From NCBI GenBank assembly GCA_029204225.1, contig CM055113.1, positions 31,470,383 through 31,534,382 on the forward strand: 64,000 nucleotides of DNA. The letters run 5' to 3'. Positions within the stretch are counted from its first letter, which is position 1, and each line of letters opens with the position of its first letter. Below, one piece after another: positions 47,340 to 58,982 of the stretch. The notes beneath the pieces are model-generated. The model did not search any database. It worked only from the letters and a program-made list of their open reading frames with translations, and had not been told where the DNA came from. Origin of the DNA: Diphasiastrum complanatum. Its lineage: Eukaryota; Streptophyta; Lycopodiopsida; Lycopodiales; Lycopodiaceae. Both the position numbers and the translations under genes were made by a program.

Positions 47340-47914
47340 AATGTTTTTGAAAATATTAATGATGTTACTAATAATCTTCCAACAGGAGTAGACCATTTGT
47401 TTGAAAGAATTAGACCGCTAGATGAGTGTGGAAGTGACGCAAATGATCAAGACGATGAACTAGAGGCACCTATGTCCATTTCAAGATGTATTTATGAACT
47501 ACGTTTAGAACATGACTCAAATGAATGGCAAGATATCAATAATGACGTAAGTGAAGAATTGTCCCCAAGCGACACTAATTTTGAATGTCATTGGGCGATG
47601 TTCACTAACCATTGCTGAAATGTGGGTGCCAAAAAATAATCTTTTGGATTTTTTTAGCAAACTTTCTCTAGCATTGCCCAATGACATCTATTTAGTATCG
47701 CCCAAACTACAACTTCGCAGGGCGAAAATACTTTGTAATCGTCGCTAAATCTTGATAAAATGTCGCTGAAATATTAAATAGTTGCCCATCGACAGACAAT
47801 AATCACATAGCAAAATTTATCAAAGAAAATAATTGTCACCAAAATAGTCACGGAGCAACGTTTAATTTAGTCAAAATCAACGTCGCTAACTTTCGTCGCC
47901 TCTTTTTGTAGTAA
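47340..47914. mobile_element. Right CACTA end
   Basis: Inverse of 12691-13500. It includes the frame fragment ERIRPLDECGSDANDQDDEL (47397 on), ATTGGGCGATG and TCGTCGCTAA subterminal motifs, and a TCTTTTTGTAGTA terminus at 47902-47914. The final TGTG of a perfect CACTA end is replaced by AACG. Confidence 0.75.
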
Positions 47915-47919
47915 ACGCA

Positions 47920-48600
47920 AAATCTTTTGAAACGAGAAGTGGCGGAAGACTCTTTTTTTTAAGATTTTAAGATTTTTTTAAATTTTCATAAATTTTGAAA
48001 CTTCGAATAGAAGAAAAAAAACGATTTGACCTCTGCTACATTTTGCAAAAATTTAAAATTAAGATAGTGATGTAAGATATTTTTAAACCTTTAGGTTAAT
48101 TTTGTTAAAATAATATAAACATTAGTTGTGATCAATTTGTTATTATGAAAAATAACTGTTAAATTAAGTGAATTCAAAATTTTAGAACATTATAGTATAT
48201 ATATTTTTTAAATGCAATATATAATATCTTCATGTGATTTTAAAAGCTTGTTAAAAAAAATTCTTAATATCTTGGCATGTAAAAAAATGATTCAAGTCGA
48301 AAATTAAAAAAAAAATGTGTAACTAAGTAATATGAATAATTAGTAAGTTACTTAAAAAAATGATTCAAGTGCAAAATTTAAAATAGTTGTCTAACCAACC
48401 AATTTGAATAAATAGTAAACTTAAACAACACAAAGACGTTTAAAATTTAACAATTTTCAAAAATAATCAACCTTAGTAAAAATACTCATCCTTTTTAAAA
48501 GATAAAAAAAGTGTTCATTGTATAAGAAATTGTGAGAAAAATTTGTACACTATAGTCAAATTTTTTTGACCAAATCATTTGGGTCAGGACTAGTAGCCCT
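47920..48600. other. AT-rich gap without gene
   Basis: Strongly AT-rich with repeated ATGATTCAAGT.AAAATT motifs; no coding signal. Confidence 0.6.
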
Positions 48601-48630
48601 TACAGGATTTACATCTACTTGAGCATTAGA

Positions 48631-49010
48631 CTATTCCTGTGTAATGACTTCTACTACAACATTGTAAGTTTGTTCAACCACCTCTGCTATGTCACCTTCA
48701 TCACGTACAATGCCACTAGTAGGTGGTTGGGGTTCTTTACAAAGTGGAGCAACACTATTTTCAAAGGGGCCTAGTTTACTCACTTCTTGAAATTCGTCTA
48801 GCAAAACTGAAATTTTCATTAATCTCATTTTAATAAACCTTACCAAACTCTCATCTAGCTCTACAACAGTCACATGTCTTCCTTTTTGGATGCACATGCA
48901 CTGGTTGTCCCGCTTCCACTAAACAAATCCAAAATTTGTTGGATTTATCTTCTCTACTCTCCTAAATCCCATTTTAATCTGCCTCCATTCATGCTGCATT
49001 TTACTCACGT
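48631..49010 (-). pseudogene. Amino-DNA-methyltransferase-like fragment, motif I region
   Basis: On the minus strand ILDLFSGSGTTSACA (about 48960-48905) is motif I, the S-adenosylmethionine-binding loop (FxGxG followed by TT), of beta-class N4-cytosine/N6-adenine DNA methyltransferases. A frameshift then leads to IQKGRHVTVVELDESLVRFI and KMRLMKISVLLDEFQEV (48897 on), where the Glu/Asp of VVELD would contact the cofactor ribose. The tail (APLCKEPQPPTSGIVRDEGD) matches the copy at 61.4-61.8 kb, confirming a family. Upstream sequence to 49120 gives short Lys-rich frames only. The catalytic (D/N/S)PP(Y/W/F) motif is not seen. A dead fragment. Confidence 0.7.
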
Positions 49011-49129
49011 TGTCACACAATTTGCATATTTATTTGCATAGGAATCTTTGCTGATGCTCTGATGTCGATTCTCTTCAACTCTTTGGTCTCAGATTTCTCT
49101 TTGGATTTCAAGGAAAAGGACATCCTACA

Positions 49130-49662
49130 AAATCTCAGATATCTTTTTATATTAATAAAAATCCAAGGTTACATAGATGAAATCAGACGTACATCAGCCA
49201 AAATAAAACTTGATAGCCAATTCTAAGGCTAATGTTATTTAAAAACTCTGTAGTTTTTTTTGGGCGAACTGGGAGCCCTTTAACATGGGCTACACTGGCC
49301 AAATTTGTGTCGTCACACTTTGATTTAATCATCTTCTCTTAGAAACCATACTAGTTATTGCATAAAACTTTGAAACTAGCTCGATTTTGTGTGCTAAAAA
49401 ATTGGCTAACAATGAGGCAGAGGGCATCAGGAAGTGCCGCGACGGTGGTGTGGCAGTGCTTAATATGCTCTGTAAGGGCATCAGAAGGCTTGTCTGACCC
49501 TGTTGACTAGGACCCCTTCGGCATGGGCTATATTGGCCAAATCTATGCTAGACTGGTCACACTTTGATCTAATCATCTTCTCTTAGAAACCATACTAGTT
49601 ATTGCATAAAACTTTAAAAATTAGCTCGATTTTGTGTGCTAAAAAATCGGCTAACACTTTGG
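49130..49662. repeat. Partial tandem duplication of a dispersed repeat
   Basis: 49262-49398 and 49498-49662 are near-identical (GGCATGGGCTA, CACTTTGATCTAATCATCTT, TTAGCTCGATTTTGTGTGC blocks), separated by about 100 bases. Related to 41.2-41.4 kb. It could be two LTR pieces. 49662-51180 has no recognisable gene. Confidence 0.7.
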
Positions 49663-51184
49663 CGACTTCCACTGGGGATGTGGTTCCCACATAACGGACC
49701 CAGCAAAATTCTCCTTATAAGGATCTACTCAGACTCAGTACACTCCATTGTGTAATGCTTACTGCTAATTGTGAACATAGTTTAGAACCACTGGTTCATA
49801 ATTCTCTTATCCATTAGGCATGGAGTCTAGTTCTCAACAACAATATCCAAGGCCATTGGTTAAGCCCTAGAATCAAATAGTGACAGATCTTCATGGTACC
49901 TGCATTACATCCATCCCATGCATCTAGGTTGGCTTATGCTCCCACTCCCATCTGATTTTCTATATGCCCATCTCAGATCCATGCATGTCGGGAATATGCT
50001 AATGCAATCTCTTTATAAGGCAATGGATAATGGATGTAGTTGATTTCGATCAGTGTCTAGAGGTGTCAATGAATGTACGTCTTTGTTCATGCATTTCCCA
50101 GAAAGGGGTTTTAAAGACTCACCCTCATCTCTCAATTTTTTTTTCATACATATATATATTTAGGTATATATATTTGATGAGACGTTTTCAAGCTCTCAGA
50201 GGTATGACGACAAGGAGGGTCTGTTAACACTATGGATTTGTTAGTTTTCTAGATCCATGCTCTCTTTTAAGAACAGTCTGAAAGATTGTAAATGCAAAAA
50301 TAAAATCATAGCACATGCGTTTTCACTGACAGGATCATAAAATAATTCATACTCAGACAAATGAATGAGTACAGTCCACCGTACTCACTATCCCACTTGT
50401 AATGTTTTCAGTGTCCCCATTTTTTCTCTCTGACCCACCCTATGCTCATAAATTATGCACTCATGCCCTCAATTTGAAATAAGATCGATGCTCTTTTTTT
50501 TTTTCCACAAAGTGCATCATGCATGTCATGGATCAGTTGGTATTAAAAAAGATGGTTCACACAATCCGTGCATATATAATGCAAGTGTCAAGTGAGCGTA
50601 CTCACGGTTTTTTTTTTCTTTTTTCATATGTATTTCATATCTATTAATAGGCTCTTCTGCATACATCTGTCCTCAAACCTATTATTTCTTTCCCAGAAGT
50701 ATGCGTAAACTTGGTATCAAGACCATCTATAAAACTCGGATCTGCACCCTCTAAAAATTGATGTAAAAACATCTCGTTTAGGACCTTCCTATCTTTGGCA
50801 AACTTTTCTCGAATCTTCAAATAACACTGTCTCAATTAATTTTGGACTCTATTAATACATTTGGACTATTTTTGGGATTTGGCAGCTCCATGTTCCATCC
50901 GTCGCGGCAGATGGAACCTCTCGAAAAAAAAAAAATTTGTTTTTTTTTTTAATATGTGAGACTCCACCCATCACGACAGGTGGACACCTCCCACACACCT
51001 TTAACATAGATATTATAATATATACAATGGTTTAATTGTACACCCCATGCATATTCATGAGGTGAGGGGATGTATGGTGTGTGCACCTATACATCCTATT
51101 TTGACATACTTTTTTATTGTAAGTCTTTTTTTGTATGGGGAAGGTGCATCTTCTCATATATATCTCCCATATATATGTACAAAA

Positions 51185-51186
<2 letters not shown>

Positions 51187-51272
<86 letters not shown>

Positions 51273-51310
51273 GCGCGTGCGCGCGCGCGCCCACACACAC
51301 ACACACACAT
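51187..51310. repeat. Compound microsatellite (TC)n-(GC)n-(CA)n
   Basis: About 84 bases of TC pass into GCGCGCGTGCGCGCGCGC and then ACACACACAC. The alternating GC/CA part could adopt Z-DNA. It sits just before the telomere-like array. Confidence 0.97.
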
Positions 51311-51315
51311 TATAT

Positions 51316-54008
51316 GCTAAGGGCCAACAAGTAAGGACCAAAGATTAAGGATTAAGGGTAAAGGGACAAGCCAAGGACTAAGGGTTAAAGTCCAAGGGAG
51401 AAGGGTTAGGGCTAGCGACCAAAGACTAAGGAACAAAGGCCAAGGACCAAGGGCTGAGGATGAAGGGCCAATGGCCAATGGCGAAGGACAAATGGCCAAG
51501 GGAGAAGGGTTTAGAGTTTAGGGCTTAAGGTTTAAGAATTTAGGATTTAGGTTTTAGGAAGGTTTAGGATATAGGGCTAAGGGCTTAGGGTTTACAGTTA
51601 AGGGGCAAGGGTTTATGATTAGGGTTTAAGATTTCGGGATTAGGGCTTAGGGTTTAGGGCTAAGGGCTTAAGGTTTAGGATCTAGGGTTTATGGCTTAGG
51701 GTTTAGGGCTTAGGGTTAAGATTTTAGTGTTTAGGGTTTACGGCCAAGGACCAAGGGCTAAGGATGAAGGGCGAATGGCCAATGGCGAAGGACAAATGAC
51801 CAAAGGCTAAGGGCCAAGGGAGAAGGTTTCGGGGTTTAGGGCTAAGGTTTAAGAATTTAGGATTTAGGATTTAAAATTTAAGGTTTAGGATTTAGCGCTA
51901 AGGGCTTAAGGCTTAGGGTTTACAACTAAGGGGCAAGGGTTTAGGGTTTAGAGTTGAAGATTTATTGCTTAGGGCTTAGGGCTTAGGATTTAGGATTTAG
52001 AGCTAGGGGCTTAGGGTTTAGGGTCTAGGGTATAGGGTTTAGGGCTTAGGGTATAGGGTCTTTAGTGTTTAGGGTTTATGGTTAAGGGCCAAGGGTTTAG
52101 GATTTAATGGTTAGGGTTAAGGACCAAGGGTTTATGGTTTTTGGTTTAGGATGTAAATTTTAGGGCTTAGAAATTATGGTTTAGAAATTAGGGTTTACAG
52201 TCTAGGGCCTAGGGTTTAGGATTTAGGATTTAGGATTTAGGGCTAAGGGCATAGGGCTTAGGGCTTAGAGTTTTGGATTTCGAGTTTAGGATTTAGGGTT
52301 TACGGTTTACGGTTTTAGTTTAGGGCTAAGGGCTTAGGGTTAAAGGCCAATGGTTTAGGGTTTAGAATTTAGGGTTTAGGATTTAGATTTTAGGGTTTAA
52401 GATTTAGGGCTTAGGTTTAAAGACTTAGGGTTTAGGGCTAAGGGCTTAGGGTTTTGGGCTTAGGGTTTTGGGCATAGGATTTAGGGTTAAGGATTTAGGG
52501 TTTAGTTCTTAGGTCTAAAGGCTTAAGGTTTAGGGTTTAGGGTTCTGGGCTAAGTGCTTAGGGTTTAGAATTTAGTGGTCAAAATTTAAAGTTTAGGGTT
52601 AATTGCCAAGGATTTAGGGTTTAGGGCCAAGGGCTACGAGTTAAGGTCGAAAGACCAAGGATCAAGGTTTGGGGTTTAGGATTTAGAGCTAAGGTTTAAG
52701 GATTTAGGATTTAAGGTTTAGGATTTAGGGCTAAGGGCCTAAGGCTTAGGGTTTAGCGCTTAGAGTTTACAACTAAGGGGCAAGGGTTTAGGGTTTAGAA
52801 ATTATGATTGAGGGCTTAGGGTTTAGGGTTTAGGGTTTAGGGTTTAGGGTTAAGGGCCAAGGGCTAAGAGTTAAGATCAAAGGACCAAGGATCAGGGGCT
52901 TAGGGTTTAGGATTGAGGGCTAAGGTTTAAGAATTTACGATTTAGGATTTAGGGTTTAGGATTTAAGGTTTAGGATTAAGGGCTAAGGGCTTAGGGCTTA
53001 GGGTTTAGCGCTTAGGATTTACAACTAAAGGGCACGTGTTTAGAGTTTAGGGTTTAAGATTTAGGGCTTAGGGCTTAGGATTTAGGATTTAGGATTTAGG
53101 GCTAAGGGTTTAGTGTTTAGGATCTAGGGTATAGGGTCTAGCGCTTAGGGCTTAGGGCTTAGGGCTTAGGGTATAGAGTTTAGAGTTTAGGTCTTAGGTC
53201 TTAGGATTAATGCTTTAGTATTTAGGGTTTATGGTTAAGGGCCAATATTTAGGGTTTAGTGTTTAGGGTTAAGGACCAAGGGTTTATAGGTTTGGGTTTA
53301 GGATGTAGATTTTAGGGCTTAGAGATTAGGGTTTACGGTTTGGTGCCTAGGGTTTAGGATTAAGTGTTTAGGATTTAGGATTTAGGGCTAAGGGCTTAAG
53401 GCTTAGGGCTTAGAGTTTTGGATTTCGAGTTTAGGATTTTAGATATAGGGTTTAGGGCTAAGGGCTTAGGGTTAAGGGCCAGTGGTTTAGGGTTTAGAGT
53501 TTAGGATTTTGATTTTAGGGTTTAAGATTTAGGGTTTAGGTTTAAAGGCTTAGGGTTTGTGGGCTTAGAGTTTAGGGTTTAGGATTTAGGGCTAAGTGCT
53601 TAGGGTTTAGGATTTAGTATTTAGGATTTAACGTTTAGGGTTAAGTGCCAAGGGTTTAGGTTTTAGGACTAGAGTTTAGGATTTAGGGTTTAGGGTTTAG
53701 GGCCAAGGGCTAAGAGTTATGGTCGAAGGACCAAGGATCAAGGGTTTAGGGTTTAGGGCTAAGGGTTAAAGGTTAAGGGCCAAGGGCGAAGCACTAAGGG
53801 CCAATGGTGAAAGGCCAAGGGCCCGTACGAAGGACGAATGGCCAAGGGTTAAGGGCTAAAGGCAAAATATTAAAGGACAAATATTATGGAGACATAAGGA
53901 CCAAGGGGTAAGAGTGAGGGGCCACGAGTTAAGTATCAGTGGCCAAGGGCCAAGGGAGAATGACTAAGGGACAAAAGCTAAGGGCTAAGGGCCAAGGGCC
54001 AAGGATCA
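51316..54008 (+). repeat. Degenerate interstitial telomere-like array
   Basis: About 2.7 kb of imperfect heptamers on the G-rich strand: TTTAGGG with variants CTTAGGG, CTAAGGG, TTTAGGA and, at the edges and between blocks, CCAAGGG and ACAAAGG forms. TTTAGGG is the usual plant telomere unit. A longer unit starting AAGGACCAAGGGCT and ending TTTAAGAATTTAGGATT occurs at about 51445-51560 and again at 51743-51870, showing higher-order duplication. No gene inside. Confidence 0.93.
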
Positions 54009-54327
54009 AAATGGCAGGGAACAAGGCAACAGAGCAGGAAGAAGAGAAGAAGGGATGACAATACAAGAGATGCTACAAGGACCCAGAGAAAGGAGCCCAC
54101 CGAAGAGATATGTAGACATGGGGCTCATAGGGCAAAAACATGAGATTGGAGATACAATCAGAAAACCTGACACCTGGTCAGACGCCAAGGAGAGCACTAA
54201 GTGCAATCATTGGGAAGGAGCCATGAAAGAAAAACTGAAATCAATCCATGCAAATGAAGCATGGGAGCTGGTGGAATTGCCTCCATTCTCGCAAATGAGT
54301 TTTCAAGATAAAATATGCAGTAGATAG
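54009..54327 (+). pseudogene. Copia fragment at the start of the reverse transcriptase domain
   Basis: The frame reads RERSPPKRYVDMGLIGQ, then ESTKCNHWEGAMKEKLKSIH and NEAWELVELPP, where the Copia RVT_2 domain begins (compare WRDAM...NHTWNLVNLP at 1-90). It stops after MSFQDKICS. It directly abuts the telomere-like array. Confidence 0.75.
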
Positions 54328-54599
54328 AGGAGTGGAAGAGTTAGGGGCTAGTGAACCAAATTTTTCTAGGATCTTGATGTGAAAAGGGAGTTGACCCTTT
54401 CTTGGCAAATGTACGCATGATGTGATATAATGATCGGAACGTTGTGTGGCGTTTACACTTTTTGCCATTGTAATTTGCATTGATCGTTCTATAATCATTT
54501 TGTCTTTTTGATGTGATAGAGTTGATTGATCTGACTACGTAAGGTGAAATTAAAAGCTAGATTCTTTGTCCTTGTTCTAATCATTTCTTCACATACATA

Positions 54600-54765
54600 A
54601 GACCAAAAAAAATATATATACAAGCAACAGCGGGAGCATCATCCATAGGAGGACATGGCCATACAATGCTATAAACTAAGCAAAAGTGAAATAAGCCCAC
54701 AACCCGGGCTAGGTATAACAGAAGAATTATAGAAAAAGTACCAGTGCCCACAACCCGGGCCAAGT
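54600..54765. repeat. Small repeat with duplicated CCCACAACCCGGGC
   Basis: CCCACAACCCGGGC occurs at about 54691 and 54749. The segment CATACAATGCTATAAACTAAGC resembles TACATGCTATAAACAAAGC at 63851, suggesting a short dispersed element. Confidence 0.4.
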
Positions 54766-55049
54766 GGAGAATATGTACTAGAATGGTGGAAATGTAAGTT
54801 GTTACTTTGTGTTCAAATGTGTTTTTTTGTGGGTTTCATTTAGAGCTCATTTGGTTAAGTTATGAGCATTTTAGTGAAAATTATGGATCTATGGAGGCGG
54901 GATGCCACCCCGATGTCGGCCAAAATGAAGTAATCACTGTTTTTTGTTCGAGTCAATTCAGAGTTTGGAATACAATGATGGTGAAAAAACTGATTTTTTT
55001 GGTTATAGTCAGTTTTTGTCCACTAAAGCCGAGTTTCATATCCCAGTAC

Positions 55050-56430
55050 CCAATGGACCAACATATAGATCCTGAAATCTCAGACGATTATCCATACGAG
55101 ATAAGGTCCCCTACAGCTGAACAAATCAGACGTCATAGATTCTACCGAATGCGGTCCCAACCCTATGAGCCATCCACAAACCCATTCGAAGAACAAGAAC
55201 CTGATAGAGTCGAGTCTTCACGTGCCTGACCCCATTTTTCTGGTGTTGAGCCCTCACAAGTCAAAACCAACCCTAATGGAGTTCCTGCTACCCACGGAGC
55301 TCATCTTGAAAGACGTACATCCAAATTAGATCTACCCAAGTTTGACGGTAGTTCGGACCCTCAAAGATTTTTGCAAACCTTTGAGAATGCATGTGATGTG
55401 TATGGCAAAACATCTCTCGATACTATGGTCCAATTGTTTTCAATGACCATGATCGCTAAAGCACGTGATTGGTTTTTCCACCTTGATCGTGACGAAAAGA
55501 CAGACTGGTCAAATTTGAAAGAGTCCTTTATCAAGCATTTTAAGCCCTTTCGCTTGATCGAGAGCCCTTTTGTCAAATTGAATAACATCAAAATGATAAA
55601 AGATGAATGTGTACGAGACTATATCGAGCATTTCAAACGCCTCAAAAGTCAAGTACAAGAACAACCCTCCGAACAGATGCTCATCATCTAGTTCTTAGTC
55701 GGCCTTCCAAGATGGATTAGATGCAAGCTTAAATCCAATGATGAATATACGAGCCTAAAGTTAGCTATGTCTGATGCCATCAAGGAGGAAGATGAAGGAT
55801 CAGATGTTGACAAATCCAGGGAAAGGCGAGCACCACGTGCTCATGTCCATGAGTCGAAGCCGATCGAGGACACTCGAGATCAGCTTTGAAAATCCAAGTT
55901 GGAGTTGCTTAATAAGCAACATCAACTACAGATGGAAAAACTTCTCGATGAGTTTCAAGCTACCCTGAAGTCTATCCAAAGCAGTATGTCTGGTCAGTCA
56001 AACCATGCACAAGTACCTTATAGACGAAAAACAATATGGTGCCCACACTGCCGGGCTACGCATCCTGTTGATGCTTGTCCTTCATATCTGCCTATCCAAA
56101 CACACACAGTCCAACAATATGAAGCACAACTATCACATTCTCGACATTCCTTGACTTATCTCGAATATCCACCAGAAAGTCTAGAAACCATTAGCCATAC
56201 AAGTTGGCTATGCCGTTATACAAGGGCCATTGCACACCAGATGTTTCATCTGTGGTGAAACTGGCCACTTCATGGTTGATTGTCCAGTTAAGACCCAGTA
56301 CCATGTTGAGTGTCCCGACTGTATCAGAAAACACAGTTTCAAATACTGTCCAAAGCAACCAACTAAGATCCTACCTGCTTGTCACGTTAGTTATAAATTA
56401 CAATAGGATCTTTCCGACAACCACATGAGC
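55050..56430 (+). pseudogene. Ty3-gypsy-type gag with several zinc knuckles
   Basis: One frame runs from about 55050 to 56250 through stops at 55227 (TGA), 55689 (TAG) and 55887 (TGA). It contains KLDLPKFDGSSDPQRFLQTF, then the Retrotrans_gag core AKARDWFFHLDRDEKTDWSN, KESFIKHFKPF, ECVRDYIEHFKRLKSQ and LVGLPRWIRCKL. A helical stretch follows (LNKQHQLQMEKLLDEF). Cys/His clusters come next: WCPHCRATHPVDAC, and after a frameshift near 56220 a canonical CFICGETGHFMVDC and CPDCIRKHSFKYC. The capsid-like gag would package element RNA. No protease or reverse transcriptase follows in 56430-58071, only Lys/Glu-rich broken frames, so the element is non-autonomous or internally deleted. Confidence 0.88.
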
Positions 56431-58071
56431 ACCATAGCGACCAACAGTCAAACCTGCTACTCAATTGAGAAGTTTCTAGCAAACTTTTACACTACCACAC
56501 AATACACCAGCTCCATCATTCACAAAGACAATGTGAAATGAGTCCTTGTCGAAAGAAAGTGACACCCATATTCTGTCATCTGCTACAATGTCCAACCAAG
56601 AGCAACCTCCACATGGAATTGATAGGTCCAGTCGCATGTTCAACGAGTTTCAACTACGTGTTTGACATGCCGATCCAACCCTGAGCATGAACAGTTACCA
56701 GCAATAACAACTCCACCAATAGATTTTTTTTTTGGGGGGGGGGAGAGAGTGGATCTGCTTGGATCCACTGGAGCAGTTACGCTGCCAACAACAACATCAA
56801 CAAGATCGACAGCCAAGGTCACAAGTCAAATATGAAAAAGACAAGGCTAAAGAAGACAGATGGGTAATCCGAAGAGACTCAATCAGAAGAAGTATTTCAG
56901 TCATGACGAAGATCCGTCAGAAAGAGAAACACAAACATTGAAAAATCAGTCTCCTTCTTCAACCAACCTCTTGCCATACTTTTGCGCCCATTCTCATGTC
57001 TATCGTCCACACCATCTACCATTGTCACCACCACCCTTCCTTCCATCAATTTGTTTATCATCAGTTTACTGTTCTTTTGAGAAATTCCCAGTTTTTGATA
57101 GTCTTACCGAAGCAGCTGATAGATCATTGCAAGTGTCTTGCGGAGACCAACTACCACCTATATTGGTTGTTCAGCTGAAAAAGACCTACAAAAGCAAGCA
57201 AAGCAACTAGAAGAAATAAAGAGAAAGATCCAGGAAGCTGAGGGAGGAGGACAAAACTTAAGCAACAGATGAGTTAGATCAATCTTGATCAAAAGAAACT
57301 CTTTGGAGTAATGATAGTTGAATCCTCTCTTATGAAGCCCAAAGAGATCCAAAAGTAACGAATCAAAAGAAAGAGCTGCAGAAAAAGAAAGATGAAGACA
57401 ACCGTGAACCTGCAAATAAAACAAGCTCCTCACTCAGCAAGTGGTAGTCAAAGATCGACATTGCAAGGGTCCAAGGCTGCAACTGTAGAACTATCAGTTC
57501 CTTCACCCTGTTACCAAGACTTCATCATGTCTCCTTACCGTTACCAAACCATCCATCCAAAACTGTTCCTAACACCAATTTTTGATGAGTCCATCTCCTT
57601 GAGACTGATAATCAAAGTTTGTGCAACTTGTAGATCAAAGGTTTTCCTTGAGACTGAAACTTCAACTGAGAGAAGAACTGCGAAAACACCCAGAAGCAAA
57701 TAGATGATACAGGCCTCCGAGAAGATAGAATCTGCCAAGAAACAAAAGATGAAACCGTCAATGGCAGATACAAGTGACAAAACAAAGAGACACATGGAAA
57801 GCACTCGAACATGCAAGTTGTGAAGCTGCTAAAAGCTCTCTAATTTTGAGAATGTCAACCAACTGCAGCAATAAGACATTATGGTTAAACTGCGGCAATT
57901 TATGAAAACAATTTTTGTGATAAAGACTGGCGACAATAAGCACTTGGTTTTATGCAAGCGAACGAGGATCTACGCTTTTTCAAGTGACGATCGAAGATGC
58001 CAATGCAAAGCGGAGCGACATCATCCAATATGAGTTGCAGTGGGTCCTGCAACACATTAGGGGTGAGATGA
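56431..58071 (+). mobile_element. Rest of the gypsy-type internal region, with polypurine tract
   Basis: No pol domain. A block near 57115 (FDSLTEAADRSLQ...) matches 32698-32780. The end GGGGTGAGATGA at 58061-58071 is a purine tract immediately before the LTR. An 11-base G run lies at 56735-56745. Confidence 0.6.
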
Positions 58072-58982
58072 TGTTGGCTGATTCTGACGAATCTCCAAGA
58101 TACTCGGATAGAGCAACTCAGGAGCACCTCTCACCTTAGATCGAGGAGGTCCCTGAGAAGACGAGACTAATGAAGACTGAGAGCTGAGTATGAGAGCCGA
58201 GAAATACTATCTAGGAAAGACAAGCAAGAACTGTATAAGCCTCATGGTGAATCCCGAAAGATGGAATGACCACGTAGGAACTAGTATTTCTAAGCAAATG
58301 TAATAAATGCAAGTAGACCCCTCTTAAAGGAAGTAGAGTGAGCCACCTTTTTATGGTGACCTCTAGTGGAGAGCATTATTCCACTTGTAAATTGTGAAAT
58401 GTGGAAATTCCACTAGGATGCCACCTAAGGAGCTCTCTTGCTTATTTAAGGGACTCCCTCTTTGTGAAGAAGAGCTTTTTGCGTTGTATCTACTCCATGC
58501 TTAATAAGAAGATTTTCCATGAGTTTGATGCTACACTAAGCTCATGTTTTTCTTGAGTGATGCCCCTATGATCATGTCCTTTCATTCATATTGTGTGTGG
58601 TTGTGGATTTAGAGTGGATTAGTTTTTTTGCTTTCCTAGTTGTGGATTAGATTTCATGTTTTCTTGTGGATTAATGTAGGAGCCAGCATTCAAGTAAAAT
58701 AAATAGGCTAGAAATGTGGCATAAATCTTGCATATTCTCGAACATTCTAGTTCTTGATGTTCTTGGGATGTCCAAGAATCAAAAGACTGGTTGGTTTCTT
58801 GATTCTTGGACTTCTAACATGCTGTAGATTAGTTTTTGTTTCTTGTTTTGTCAATTTATGCAAGTAAAGTAGAAGTAGGAATCCATCGTTGTTCAATTGA
58901 GCAATAACGTAGATCATTTATTGAACGCATTGGCTTGCATTTTGGTTGATTATGCATGTGCATTCAGTTCAAGAGTGACCCA
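58072..58982 (+). repeat. 3' LTR of the gypsy-type element
   Basis: It starts TGTTGGCTGATT after the purine tract and ends near GAGTGACCCA, about 911 bp. It matches the inverted copy at 5151-6110. It directly abuts the CACTA fragment, so the retroelement inserted into or next to it. Confidence 0.8.

Noticed and set aside
50644-50835. Minus-strand 63-residue frame
   Set aside because: Protein-like composition but no motif, no splice context and no second copy; too weak to call.
51316-54008. A true chromosome end
   Set aside because: Repeats are degenerate and coding and transposon sequence continues on both sides.
51316-54008. CRISPR-like regular repeats
   Set aside because: Heptamer drift without unique spacers, in a eukaryotic context.
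26222-55691. An altered genetic code reading TAA/TAG as Gln
   Set aside because: Copia pol and gag and the RBR gene use normal stops at expected ends, and stops also replace Arg and Trp codons elsewhere. C-to-T decay explains the pattern.
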